Source of the DNA: Patulibacter minatonensis DSM 18081
GTDB lineage: Bacteria > Actinomycetota > Thermoleophilia > Solirubrobacterales > Solirubrobacteraceae
DNA: 64,000 bases
Assembly (NCBI RefSeq): GCF_000519325.1
Contig: NZ_KI912613.1
Location: 2,967,432 to 3,031,431, forward strand
Direction: 5' to 3'
Translations under genes and position numbers: made by a program
In this document: piece after piece, positions 10,137 to 17,795 of the stretch
Numbering within the stretch: position 1 is the stretch's first letter
Layout: each line of letters starts with the position of its first letter
The notes under the pieces: generated by a model
The model's database searches: none
Seen by the model: the letters and a program-made list of their open reading frames with translations, nothing else
Told to the model about the DNA's origin: nothing

Positions 10137-10448
10137 ATGCCGACGTACGAGTACCGGCGTCCGGACGGCACCACGTTCGACGTCGTCCAGAGCTTCTCCG
10201 AGGACGCCCTGACGCACGACCCCGACACCGGGGTCCCCGTCCAGCGGGTGTTCCACGCCCCGGCCGTGCACTACAAGGGCAGCGGCTTCTACGCGAACGA
10301 CTACGGCACGCGCAAGGGCAACAAGGAGCTCGAGAAGGCCGCGGAGTCGGGCGCCGACGCGCACGACGACAAGTTCCGCAAGCAGCGCGCCGAGCGCAAG
10401 AAGGCCGAGGCCGCGGCGCCCAAGCCGAAGCCGCCGAAGGCCCCGTAG
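10137..10448 (+). CDS. Second FmdB-like protein lacking zinc cysteines
   Basis: This 103-residue paralogue of the preceding gene is nearly identical over the first 60 residues (MPTYEYRRPDGTTFDVVQ, DALTHDPDTGVPVQRV, VHYKGSGFYANDYGTRK). It also has no cysteine at any zinc position. Its tail differs: a charged Lys/Glu/Ala helix (KFRKQRAERKKAEAAA) ending KPPKAP. It starts 4 nt after the stop of the first copy, so the pair forms one operon behind the CIRCE promoter. The conserved cores with diverged tails suggest an old duplication with different partners or localisation. Confidence 0.9.
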   Translation: MPTYEYRRPDGTTFDVVQSFSEDALTHDPDTGVPVQRVFHAPAVHYKGSGFYANDYGTRKGNKELEKAAESGADAHDDKFRKQRAERKKAEAAAPKPKPPKAP

Positions 10449-10462
10449 GGCCCGGTGCTCCG

Positions 10463-10479
10463 GCCGCGGGACCCGCGGC
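10463..10479. terminator. Palindromic terminator between convergent genes
   Basis: gccgcggg (10463-10470) and cccgcggc (10472-10479) pair around one base, so the practical loop is larger. It separates the fmdB pair from the convergent LCP gene and overlaps the latter's stop region. Confidence 0.5.
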
Positions 10480-11825
10480 TACTTCTCGAACTTCCGGCGG
10501 GCGCGCTCGACGGCCTCGGGCGACACGGTCAGCGCCTGGCCGCTCGGCAGGTTCTCCGCACCCGTGGGCTTCAGCACCTGGCTGCTGCCGCCACCCGGCA
10601 GGAACTGCGCGACCGCGACGCCGAGCAGGCTGAAGCCGGACATGTCGGTCTTCACGGCCTTCGGGGCCTTCCACGCGATGAACGGCAGCCGGAAGAACCC
10701 GGACGGCGAGAGCACGCGCTTCTTCATCGCGCTGACGATCTCCTGCTGACGCCCGGCGCGGTTGACGTCGTCCTGCGCCGCGTCGCACCGGTTCTTCCGG
10801 ACGCGGGCCAGCGCGAGCGCGGCGGAGCCCTTCAAGGTGTAGGTCTGGCCCTTCTTCAGGCGGAACGACGTGCCGCCGAGGTTCTTCGCCTTCCCGATCG
10901 TGACGCCCTTGCCGGGACGCCGCGCGCCGCCGCTGACGTCGGCCGTCAGGCACGTCTTCGCCGTGTACTTCACGCCGCCCATCGCGTCGATCAGCTCCGG
11001 GAAGTTCTGGAAGTCGATCGTCGCGACGTGGTTGACCTTGAGGTTCGTCAGCGTGTCGACGGCCTGGACCGCGCCCTTCTCCTTGTCGAAGGCGTAGGCG
11101 GCGTTGATCTTCTGCCGGCCGTGGCCGGGGATGTCGACCGCGGTGTCGCGCGGGATCGACAGCTTCGAGTTCTTGAACCCGCCGGTCCGCATGAGGAGCA
11201 GCGTGTCGGTGCGGGTCGCCCCGCCGGAGCCCTCCGCACCCGGCTCCTTCGAGCCCTTCGGGCGCGCGTCCGTGCCGAGGATCAGGACGTTCGTCGGCGA
11301 GAACGGCGCGCCGCCCCCGCCGAGGAGCTCGTCGGCGTCGCCGGTCTGCTGGTGGATCGTCGCGGAGATCAGGAAGAGGACGATCGACAGGAGGATCCAC
11401 GCCGCGACGGCGGTGGAGACCCAGCGGAGCACCCGGACCGGCAGGGTGCGCTGCTTGCGGCCGCTGCGCCGGCGCCACCACCGCGGGCCGGGGTCCGGGG
11501 CGTCGGGGTCCGTCGGATCGCCGCCCTTCCGGCGCCCCTCGCGGGCGTCGTAGACCGTGTAGCCCGGACCGGAGGCGTCGGGGACCAGGCCGTCCCCCCG
11601 TCGACCGGACGACGGCGCCTCGCCCTGCCCGGAGTCGCGCCGGTCGGCCCCGGCCGTGCCACCGCCGCCGGCGCCGGCGCCCGCGCCGGAGGCCGCGTCG
11701 CGGCGCCCGTCCTTCGGGCGTGGGGGGCGCGGCTTCCGTCCCGCACGGCCACCGTAGACCGTGTAGGGGGCGTCGTCCGCGCCGGGGCGGCCGCCCTCGG
11801 CGTCGTCGTCGGGTCCCTGCATCAC
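10479..11825 (-). CDS. LytR-CpsA-Psr (LCP) family cell-wall glycopolymer ligase
   Basis: This 448-residue membrane enzyme is of the family that transfers lipid-linked glycopolymers to peptidoglycan outside the cell. The N-terminal 130 residues are cytoplasmic, disordered and Gly/Asp/Arg-rich, and contain two copies of a YTVY-x2-R-x-GR motif (residues 21-30 and 89-99). One membrane segment lies at about 132-157. The LCP domain has NVLILGTDARPKG, the Arg/Asp-rich RTDTLLLMR, LSIPRDTAVDIPGHG, KINAAYAF and ALALARVRKNRCD. The start is GTG 11825 or ATG 11822. It diverges from the ROK kinase with about 17 nt between start codons, so the promoters overlap. Confidence 0.93.
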   Translation of the reverse strand: MMQGPDDDAEGGRPGADDAPYTVYGGRAGRKPRPPRPKDGRRDAASGAGAGAGGGGTAGADRRDSGQGEAPSSGRRGDGLVPDASGPGYTVYDAREGRRKGGDPTDPDAPDPGPRWWRRRSGRKQRTLPVRVLRWVSTAVAAWILLSIVLFLISATIHQQTGDADELLGGGGAPFSPTNVLILGTDARPKGSKEPGAEGSGGATRTDTLLLMRTGGFKNSKLSIPRDTAVDIPGHGRQKINAAYAFDKEKGAVQAVDTLTNLKVNHVATIDFQNFPELIDAMGGVKYTAKTCLTADVSGGARRPGKGVTIGKAKNLGGTSFRLKKGQTYTLKGSAALALARVRKNRCDAAQDDVNRAGRQQEIVSAMKKRVLSPSGFFRLPFIAWKAPKAVKTDMSGFSLLGVAVAQFLPGGGSSQVLKPTGAENLPSGQALTVSPEAVERARRKFEK

Positions 11826-11842
11826 GGGATATGGTGCCGCGC

Positions 11843-12808
11843 GTGCCGGGCGACTGCGTCATCGGGGTGGATCTCGGCGGGACGAAGCTCCTGGCGGGGC
11901 TCGTCGGACGCGACCTGGAGGTGCGTCGGCGGGTCTACCGGCTCGCCCCGCCGTCGGACGATCCGGAGGACCTCCTGCAGCAGGTCGTCGACGAGGTCCG
12001 GGAGCTGCTGGACAGCGGATCCGTGGCCCCGGGCGACGTCCGCGCCGTGGGCGTCGGGATCCCGTCGCTCGTCGACCGTGCGCGCGGGGTGGCGGTCTCG
12101 ACGGTGCACCAGCCGCTCGACGGCGTGCCGGTCCGCGACGAGCTGCAGGATCGGCTGCAGCTCCCCGTCGCGCTCGACAACGACGCCAACTGCGCGGTCC
12201 TCGCCGAGTGGCGCGCCGGTGCGGCGCAGGGGTGCGACGACGTCGTGCTCCTGACCGTCGGGACCGGGATCGGCAGCGGCGTGGTCACGGGCGGGGTGCT
12301 CCTGCGCGGCTCGACGGGCGCGGCGACGGAGCTCGGCCACATGGTCGTCGACTTCGACGGGCCGCTCTGCCAGGGCGCCTGCACGAACCGCGGGTGCCTC
12401 GAGGCGCTCGCGTCCGGCAGCGCGCTCGGTCGCGAGGGCGCGCGCTTGGCGGGGCAGCGGCCGGGATCGGCGCTCGCCCGGCTGGCGGGGGAGGGCCACC
12501 ACATCACCGGCGTGACGGTCACGGAGCAGGCGCGGCTCGGCGACCGTGCGGCCGTGGAGGCGCTCGAGCGCGTCGGGACGCTGCTCGGCGTCGGCATCGC
12601 CAACGCGATGAACATCTTCAACCCCGAGCTCGTCCTCGTCGGTGGCGGCGTCTCCGACGCCGGGGAGCTGCTGCTCGCGTCGGCCCGCAGCGAGGCGCGG
12701 CGGCGGGCCCGGGCGCCCTCGAACGGCGCACGGGTGCAGACCGCCGCGTTCGGGGCGGAGGCCGGCATGGTCGGCGCCGCCGTCCTCGCGCTGGAGGAGA
12801 CGTCGTGA
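11843..12808 (+). CDS. ROK-family sugar kinase (glucokinase-like)
   Basis: This 321-residue cytosolic kinase phosphorylates a sugar with ATP, probably glucose. It has the N-terminal phosphate loop VIGVDLGGTK, the catalytic region ALDNDANCAVLAEWRAGAA, LTVGTGIGSGVV, and the ROK zinc signature GHMVVDFDGPLCQGACTNRGCLEALAS. GTG 11843 lies 7 nt after TATGGT (11830-11835). ATG 11831 and GTG 11834 are in frame but fall inside that -10. The stop overlaps the start of rsmI by 4 nt. There is no N-terminal HTH, so it is a kinase and not a ROK repressor. Confidence 0.92.
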   Translation: MPGDCVIGVDLGGTKLLAGLVGRDLEVRRRVYRLAPPSDDPEDLLQQVVDEVRELLDSGSVAPGDVRAVGVGIPSLVDRARGVAVSTVHQPLDGVPVRDELQDRLQLPVALDNDANCAVLAEWRAGAAQGCDDVVLLTVGTGIGSGVVTGGVLLRGSTGAATELGHMVVDFDGPLCQGACTNRGCLEALASGSALGREGARLAGQRPGSALARLAGEGHHITGVTVTEQARLGDRAAVEALERVGTLLGVGIANAMNIFNPELVLVGGGVSDAGELLLASARSEARRRARAPSNGARVQTAAFGAEAGMVGAAVLALEETS

Positions 12809-13623
12809 GCGGCCGGATCGTGGTCTGCGCGACACCGATCGGGAACATGGAGGACGTGACGGCCCGCGTCCTGCGCGCGCTGGCCGAGGCCGACGTCGTC
12901 GCGTGCGAGGACACGCGCCACACCCGTCGGCTGCTCGACCGCCACGGGATCCGGCAGCACACGGTCAGCCTCCACGAGCACAACGAGGCCGAGCGGTCCG
13001 GGGAGCTCCTGGACCGCGTCCGGGCGGGGGAGACCGTGGCGCTCGTCAGCGACGCCGGCATGCCGGTGGTCAGCGACCCGGGCGGCCGACTCGTCGCGGC
13101 GGCCCGCGACGCCGGCCTCGTCGTCGAGGTCCTGCCCGGGCCGAGCGCTCCGGTGACCGCGATCGCGACGGCCGGCATCGTCGCCGACCGCTGGCGGTTC
13201 GTCGGCTTCCTGCCGCGGCGCGGCGACGACGTCGTGGCGCTCCTGGCGCACCCGGAGACGACGGTCGCGTTCGAGTCGCCCAACCGGCTCGTCGCGACGC
13301 TGAAGGCGCTGGCGGCCGAGGATCCGACGCGCGTCGTCGCGGTCTGCCGCGAGCTGACGAAGCTCCACGAGGAGGTCGTCCGCGGGCCGGTGGCCGACGT
13401 CGCCGCGCGGTTCGCGGAGAGCGGCGTCCGGGGCGAGGTCACGCTCGTCGTCCAGGGCGTCGCGCCGGAGGCCGCCGACGCCGCGGACGACGCCGTCGCG
13501 CTGGACGCCGTCGCCCGCCTCGTCGAGGCCGGCGCCCGGGCGAAGACCGCCGCCCGCGTCGTGGCCGAGCTCACCGGCGGCTCGGCCAACGACCTCTACC
13601 GCGCCCTGCACGAGCGCGACTGA
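12805..13623 (+). CDS. rsmI: 16S rRNA 2'-O-ribose C1402 methyltransferase RsmI
   Basis: This 272-residue enzyme methylates the ribose of C1402 in 16S rRNA, next to the decoding centre and in concert with RsmH. It is a tetrapyrrole-methylase fold: CATPIGNMEDVTARVLRALAEADVVACEDTRHT at the N-terminus, VALVSDAGMPVVSDPGG, EVLPGPSAPVTAIATAG and FVGFLPRR. The C-terminal helical domain ends GGSANDLYRAL. The GTG start overlaps the ROK kinase stop (GTGA 12805-12808), so it is translated from the same mRNA. The gene stands near metG as in other actinobacteria. Confidence 0.96.
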   Translation: MSGRIVVCATPIGNMEDVTARVLRALAEADVVACEDTRHTRRLLDRHGIRQHTVSLHEHNEAERSGELLDRVRAGETVALVSDAGMPVVSDPGGRLVAAARDAGLVVEVLPGPSAPVTAIATAGIVADRWRFVGFLPRRGDDVVALLAHPETTVAFESPNRLVATLKALAAEDPTRVVAVCRELTKLHEEVVRGPVADVAARFAESGVRGEVTLVVQGVAPEAADAADDAVALDAVARLVEAGARAKTAARVVAELTGGSANDLYRALHERD

Positions 13624-13629
13624 GGGCGC

Positions 13630-15015
13630 TCAGCCCTGCGCGGGCTCGAGCCCGAAAGCGGCCTCGGCGCGGTCGGCGATCTCGCCGGCCAGCGCCAGCG
13701 ACGCCGTCGCCGCGGGGGAGGGAGCGTTGCGCACGTGCAGCGTCGCGGCGTCGTGGTCGAGGACGAAGTCGTCGTGCAGCCCCCCGTCGCGCCGGAGCGC
13801 CTGGGCCCGGACGCCGGCCGGTCCCGGCAGCAGGTCCTCGGCGCGCAGCTCGGGGACCATCCGGCGCAGCTCGGCGGCCATCGCCCGGCGGCTGACGGTG
13901 CGATGGACCTCACCGCCCGCGGTGCGCCACCACGTGCGGGCCATCCGCCACGTCCCGGGCCAGCGGACCGTGGCGCCGAGATCCGCCCGGCGGACGCGCC
14001 CCAGGCGGTAGGCGTCGCGGGCCCCGACGAGCAGCGCGGTCGGGCCGGCGTGGACCTCGCCGTCGACCCCGCGGGTCAGGTGGACGCCGAGGAACGGCAG
14101 GTCCGGGTCGGGCACGGGGTAGACGAGGCCACGCACGAGCCCGGCGGCCTCGGGCCGGAGCACGCGGTAGGCCCCGCGGAACGGCACGACTCGGACGTCC
14201 TCGTCGCGCACCTCGCGGGGGTGGGGGGCGAGCGCGTCGGCCCAGGCGCCGGCGCAGACGATCGCGCGGCGGGCGACGGTGCGGTCGGCGGCGGACGAGG
14301 CGCGCTCCGATCCGTCCGCCCGGCCCGAGGCGACGGACGCTCCGCCGGGGACGGCCGTCGAGGTCGTACGCCCGGCGCCGGGGGCATGGTCGACGAGCAC
14401 GTGTCCGTCCCGACGCGCGAGCCCGACGACGGACCGACCGAGGTGGAGCGTTCCGCCGAGCGCGCGGACCTCGTCCGCCAGCGCGCGGGTCACGCCGACG
14501 AAGTCGACGATCCCGGTGTTCGGGGACCACAGCCCGTCGACGCCGCTGACGTGCGGCTCGTGCTCCCGGATGCCCGCGGCGTCGAGCCGCACGAGGCCGG
14601 GGACGCCGTTGGCGCGGCCGCGGCGCTCGAGCTCGTCGAGCCGGGGACGCTCGTCGGGCCGCGACGCGACGACGACCTTGCCGCAGCGCTCGTGGGCGAT
14701 CCCGTGCTCGGCGCAGAACGCGTACAGGTCGGTGACGCCCTGCACGGCCAGCCGGGCCTTCAGCGAGCCCGGCCGGTAGTACAGGCCGGAGTGCGCGACG
14801 CCGCTGTTGTGGCCGGTCTGGTGGGCGGCGACGTGGTCCTCGCGCTCGAGCACGGCGACGCGCAGGCCCGGCCGCCGTCGCAGCGCTTCGCGGGCGACGG
14901 CGAGGCCGACGATCCCGGCGCCGACGACGAGGAGGTCGCACGAGCCGGGGGGCGGGTCGGTGGCGTCCTGCGGTGCCCGGTCGGCGGCCGGCCGGGCGTG
15001 CGGGTCGGCCGCCAC
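13630..15015 (-). CDS. lhgO: L-2-hydroxyglutarate oxidase/dehydrogenase
   Basis: This 461-residue FAD-dependent oxidoreductase of the DAO family oxidises L-2-hydroxyglutarate to 2-oxoglutarate. It has the dinucleotide-binding motif LLVVGAGIVGLAVAREAL near the N-terminus, the family signature HQTGHNSGVAHSGLYYRPGSLKA, NTGIVDFVGVTRAL, and a C-terminal RAQALRRDGGLHDDFV. A Gly/Ser/Arg-rich insertion (about residues 215-250) is longer than usual. The GTG start overlaps the last base of the upstream stop (TAGTG), so it is co-translated with the ThDP enzyme. No signal peptide is present. Confidence 0.9.
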   Translation of the reverse strand: MAADPHARPAADRAPQDATDPPPGSCDLLVVGAGIVGLAVAREALRRRPGLRVAVLEREDHVAAHQTGHNSGVAHSGLYYRPGSLKARLAVQGVTDLYAFCAEHGIAHERCGKVVVASRPDERPRLDELERRGRANGVPGLVRLDAAGIREHEPHVSGVDGLWSPNTGIVDFVGVTRALADEVRALGGTLHLGRSVVGLARRDGHVLVDHAPGAGRTTSTAVPGGASVASGRADGSERASSAADRTVARRAIVCAGAWADALAPHPREVRDEDVRVVPFRGAYRVLRPEAAGLVRGLVYPVPDPDLPFLGVHLTRGVDGEVHAGPTALLVGARDAYRLGRVRRADLGATVRWPGTWRMARTWWRTAGGEVHRTVSRRAMAAELRRMVPELRAEDLLPGPAGVRAQALRRDGGLHDDFVLDHDAATLHVRNAPSPAATASLALAGEIADRAEAAFGLEPAQG

Positions 15016-16703
15016 TACAGCGGGTCCTCCAGGTCGCCGAGGCGCTCGGTGAGCCGCAGGTTCTCGGAGTAGTCGACCGGGACGGCGATGACGGTCACGC
15101 CGTCGGACGCGAGGCCCTCCTCCAAGGCCGGGAGGAGCTGGTCGGCGGAGGTGATCCGCACGCCCCTGCCGCCGAAGCTCTCGGTGAACGCGACGACGTC
15201 GGGGTTGCCGAACTTCACCGACGAGCTGGTGCCGAGCTCCATCTCCATCTTCCACTCGATGAGGCCGTAGCCGTCGTCCTCCCAGACGAGGACGCAGAGC
15301 GGGATCTCCTCGCGGACGGCCGTCTCGAGCTCCTGCGCGTGCATGAGGAACGCGCCGTCGCCCGTCGCCGCGAGAACCTTGGCGTCCGGACGCGCGAGCT
15401 TCGCCCCGAGCGCGCCCGGAAGGGCGAAGCCCATCGTCGACAGGCCGTTGGAGAGCAGGCAGGCGTTCGGCGCGTACGTCGGGTAGAGCCGGGCCATCCA
15501 CATCTTCACCGCGCCGGTGTCGGCGAGGACGATGTCGTCGCGGCCGAGCGCCCTGCGGGTGTCCGACACGATGCGCTGCGGCGAGAGCGGGACGCGCTCG
15601 TCGTCGGCGTGCTCGTCGAGCTCCTCCTTCAGCAGCGCGGCCACGTGCGGCGTCTCGCGCGGGGCGGGGAGCCGCTCGCCGGTCGCGGCGTTCGCGGCCT
15701 CGAGCCCGTCGGTGAGGAGCTCCAGCGAGCGGCCGATCGAGCCGTGCAGGCCGACGTCGACCGGGTAGTGCCGGTCGACCTCGGCCGGGAAGTGGTGGAG
15801 GTGGACGATCCGTGCCTCGCCCTTGGGGTTGATCTTCTTCGGGTCGAACTCCTGGAGCTCGTAGCCGACGGCGACGATCGCGTCGGCGGCGTCGAAGCCG
15901 AAGTTCACGTAGTCGTGGCGCATGAAGCCGACGGCGCCGAGGCCGAGCTCGTGGTCGTCGGGGAAGACGCCCTTGCCGTGGAACGTGGTGGCGACCGGGA
16001 TGCCGGTCGACTCGGCGAACCGCAGGAGCTGGTCGGCGGTCGACGTCCCGCCGTGCGAGGCGTCGCGCGCCGCGCCGTGTCCGGCGAGGACGATGGGACG
16101 CTCGGCGGCGCGGAGGATCTCGACGGCGCGCTCCACCTGCGCGTCGGTCGGCTCGTTCGGGCGGACGCGGTCGATCCGCAGCGGTGTCAGGTCGTCGGGG
16201 ACCTCGGCGGCCTCGATGTCCTCCGGGATCGCGAGGTAGACGGCTCCGGGGCGCTCCGTCTGGGCGGTCTTGAACGCCTTGCGGACGATCTCCGGCACCG
16301 ACTCGGGGGTCGGGACGAGCGCGGACCACTTCGTGATCGGGGCGAACATCGGCACGAGGTCGATGCCCTGGTGGGACTCCTTGTAGGAGCGGTCCCGGCC
16401 GACCTGCGCGGAGATCGCGATCAGGGGCGTCGAGTTCGTCGTCGCGTCGGCGACGCCGAGCTGCAGGTTGATCGCGCCGGGGCCGAGCGTCGCGGAGCAG
16501 ACCGCGGCGCGCTGGGTCAGCCGGCCGTACATCTCGGCCATGAACGACGCGGCCTGCTCGTGGCGGACGAGGACGTACCGGATCTTCGAGTCCGCGAGCG
16601 CCTGCACGAAGTGGATGTTCTCCTCGCCCGGGATGCCGAAGACGTACTCGACCCCCTCGGCCTCGAGGCAGCGGACGAGGAGCTGTGCGGCGGTCGCGCT
16701 CAT
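15015..16703 (-). CDS. Thiamine-diphosphate enzyme, acetolactate-synthase large-subunit type
   Basis: This 562-residue ThDP enzyme has the catalytic glutamate region VRHEQAASFMAEMYGR, the central domain with VLAGHGAAR, and the ThDP/Mg motif GDGAFLMHAQELETAVRE with EDDGYGLIEW replacing the usual NN. The start is ATG 16703 with AGGAG (16712-16716, minus) 8 nt upstream and a TAGACT -10 at 16738-16733. No small regulatory subunit is adjacent, so it may be a catabolic, FAD-independent AlsS-type synthase or another pyruvate/2-oxoacid lyase. Its overlap with a 2-hydroxyglutarate oxidase gene suggests shared 2-oxoacid metabolism. Confidence 0.88.
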   Translation of the reverse strand: MSATAAQLLVRCLEAEGVEYVFGIPGEENIHFVQALADSKIRYVLVRHEQAASFMAEMYGRLTQRAAVCSATLGPGAINLQLGVADATTNSTPLIAISAQVGRDRSYKESHQGIDLVPMFAPITKWSALVPTPESVPEIVRKAFKTAQTERPGAVYLAIPEDIEAAEVPDDLTPLRIDRVRPNEPTDAQVERAVEILRAAERPIVLAGHGAARDASHGGTSTADQLLRFAESTGIPVATTFHGKGVFPDDHELGLGAVGFMRHDYVNFGFDAADAIVAVGYELQEFDPKKINPKGEARIVHLHHFPAEVDRHYPVDVGLHGSIGRSLELLTDGLEAANAATGERLPAPRETPHVAALLKEELDEHADDERVPLSPQRIVSDTRRALGRDDIVLADTGAVKMWMARLYPTYAPNACLLSNGLSTMGFALPGALGAKLARPDAKVLAATGDGAFLMHAQELETAVREEIPLCVLVWEDDGYGLIEWKMEMELGTSSSVKFGNPDVVAFTESFGGRGVRITSADQLLPALEEGLASDGVTVIAVPVDYSENLRLTERLGDLEDPL

Positions 16704-16965
16704 GCGGGGGTCTCCTGGGTGGCGATGGGCCGAGTCTATGCGGGGCGTCCGCGGGGCCGTGCGGGCGCCTCGGAGCGGCCCGGTGGCTACCCGGGGACGG
16801 TGCCGCGAACCGGCCGGTGCTCGCCGGGTGGGGAGGCGGCCGCCGCCGGAGGGACCCGCCGCCGGAGGTTGCGGCTCCGTGCCGCGGTGCACCGGACACG
16901 TGCCGTCGGCGTGCCGGAACGAGGCGTTCCGGTGCGCGGCCTCCGGCCCGGCCTACGGTCGGTGC

Positions 16966-17652
16966 GTGGTCGATCCGCCGCCGCTCGTCCGCCCCGTCGA
17001 GGGCCCGGTGCTCACCCGGTTCAGCTACGACCGGGCCGCGCCGTTCCGACGCGGGCGGCGGCGGGTGGTCCGCCTGCGGACCGTCGCGGGCGTCGTCGTG
17101 CGCGCACCCTGCCGGGGCCGCGTGACGCACGCCGGGCGGCTGCCGCGGGGCTCCGGGGTGTCCGTGCGCTGCGGAGCCTGGTCCGTGACCCTCTCGGGCG
17201 TCCGGGCCTCGGGCGTCCGCAGGGGCAGGACGGTCGGGGCCGGTACGACCGTCGGTCGCGCCACCGGCCTGCGTGTCGCCTTCGGGGTCCGTCGCGCGGA
17301 CGATCCGTTCGGCTACGTCGACCCGCTGCCGCTGCTCCGGGACCCCGGGGCGTCGCGCAGGTTCGCGCCGCTCGGACCCGCGCCCCGGACGCCGCGCGGC
17401 GCACCGGAGCCGGCCCCCGTGCGCGTCGCGCCGACGGCGGCCCCTGCGGTCGAGCCGGCGCGTGCGCCGTCGGGCGTACCGAACCTGGTGCCCGCACCCG
17501 TGGTCACCGGGGTGCCGGCGACCGGGCCCGACACGCCGGTCGTGGCGTGGATCGGTCTGGCCGTCGGGGCGCTCGGCCTGCCGGCGGGGGCGGTCGGGGT
17601 GCGGAGGCGTCGGCGCAGGTCCTCGTCGGTCGTGCGCTCCGGGGCGCGGTGA
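16966..17652 (+). CDS. M23/LytM-like protein with lost zinc site, C-terminal membrane anchor
   Basis: This 228-residue protein has the frame of a LytM domain: VRPVEGPVLTRFSYD, VRAPCRGRVTHAGRLP, GVSVRCGAWSVTLSGV, GYVDPLPLL. The zinc ligands are missing. The usual HxG(V)D is RRVVRLRT, and the HLHxxV strand is LRVAFGV. A Pro/Ala-rich linker (about 125-185) leads to one membrane segment (VVAWIGLAVGALGLPAGAVGV) and an Arg-rich end, so the domain would lie outside the membrane. GTG 16966 follows TACGGT by 6 nt. It could be a regulatory LytM (EnvC-like) or a glycan-binding relic. The family placement is mine from pattern alone. Confidence 0.65.
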   Translation: MVDPPPLVRPVEGPVLTRFSYDRAAPFRRGRRRVVRLRTVAGVVVRAPCRGRVTHAGRLPRGSGVSVRCGAWSVTLSGVRASGVRRGRTVGAGTTVGRATGLRVAFGVRRADDPFGYVDPLPLLRDPGASRRFAPLGPAPRTPRGAPEPAPVRVAPTAAPAVEPARAPSGVPNLVPAPVVTGVPATGPDTPVVAWIGLAVGALGLPAGAVGVRRRRRRSSSVVRSGAR

Positions 17653-17739
17653 TGCCGAAGACCCTCGCGGTGCCCGGGGTACGCCCCTGGTCGGACCTGC
17701 GACGGGCGACGGACTCGAACCGGTCTCGCCGCGGGTGAA

Positions 17740-17756
17740 CGGGCACTCCGTGCCCG
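17740..17756 (+). terminator. 7-bp hairpin before metG
   Basis: cgggcac (17740-17746) and gtgcccg (17750-17756) pair around TCC, between the M23-like gene and the metG promoter. Confidence 0.45.
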
Positions 17757-17795
17757 GACGGCCCGCCGACCCCGCGCCGGTACCCTCCGTCCGGC

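Noticed and set aside
17700-17745. A tRNA-like T-arm on the minus strand (GGTTCGAGTCC type) before metG.
   Set aside because: The T-stem does not close with five pairs and no acceptor or anticodon arm can be folded around it. It is probably coincidental.
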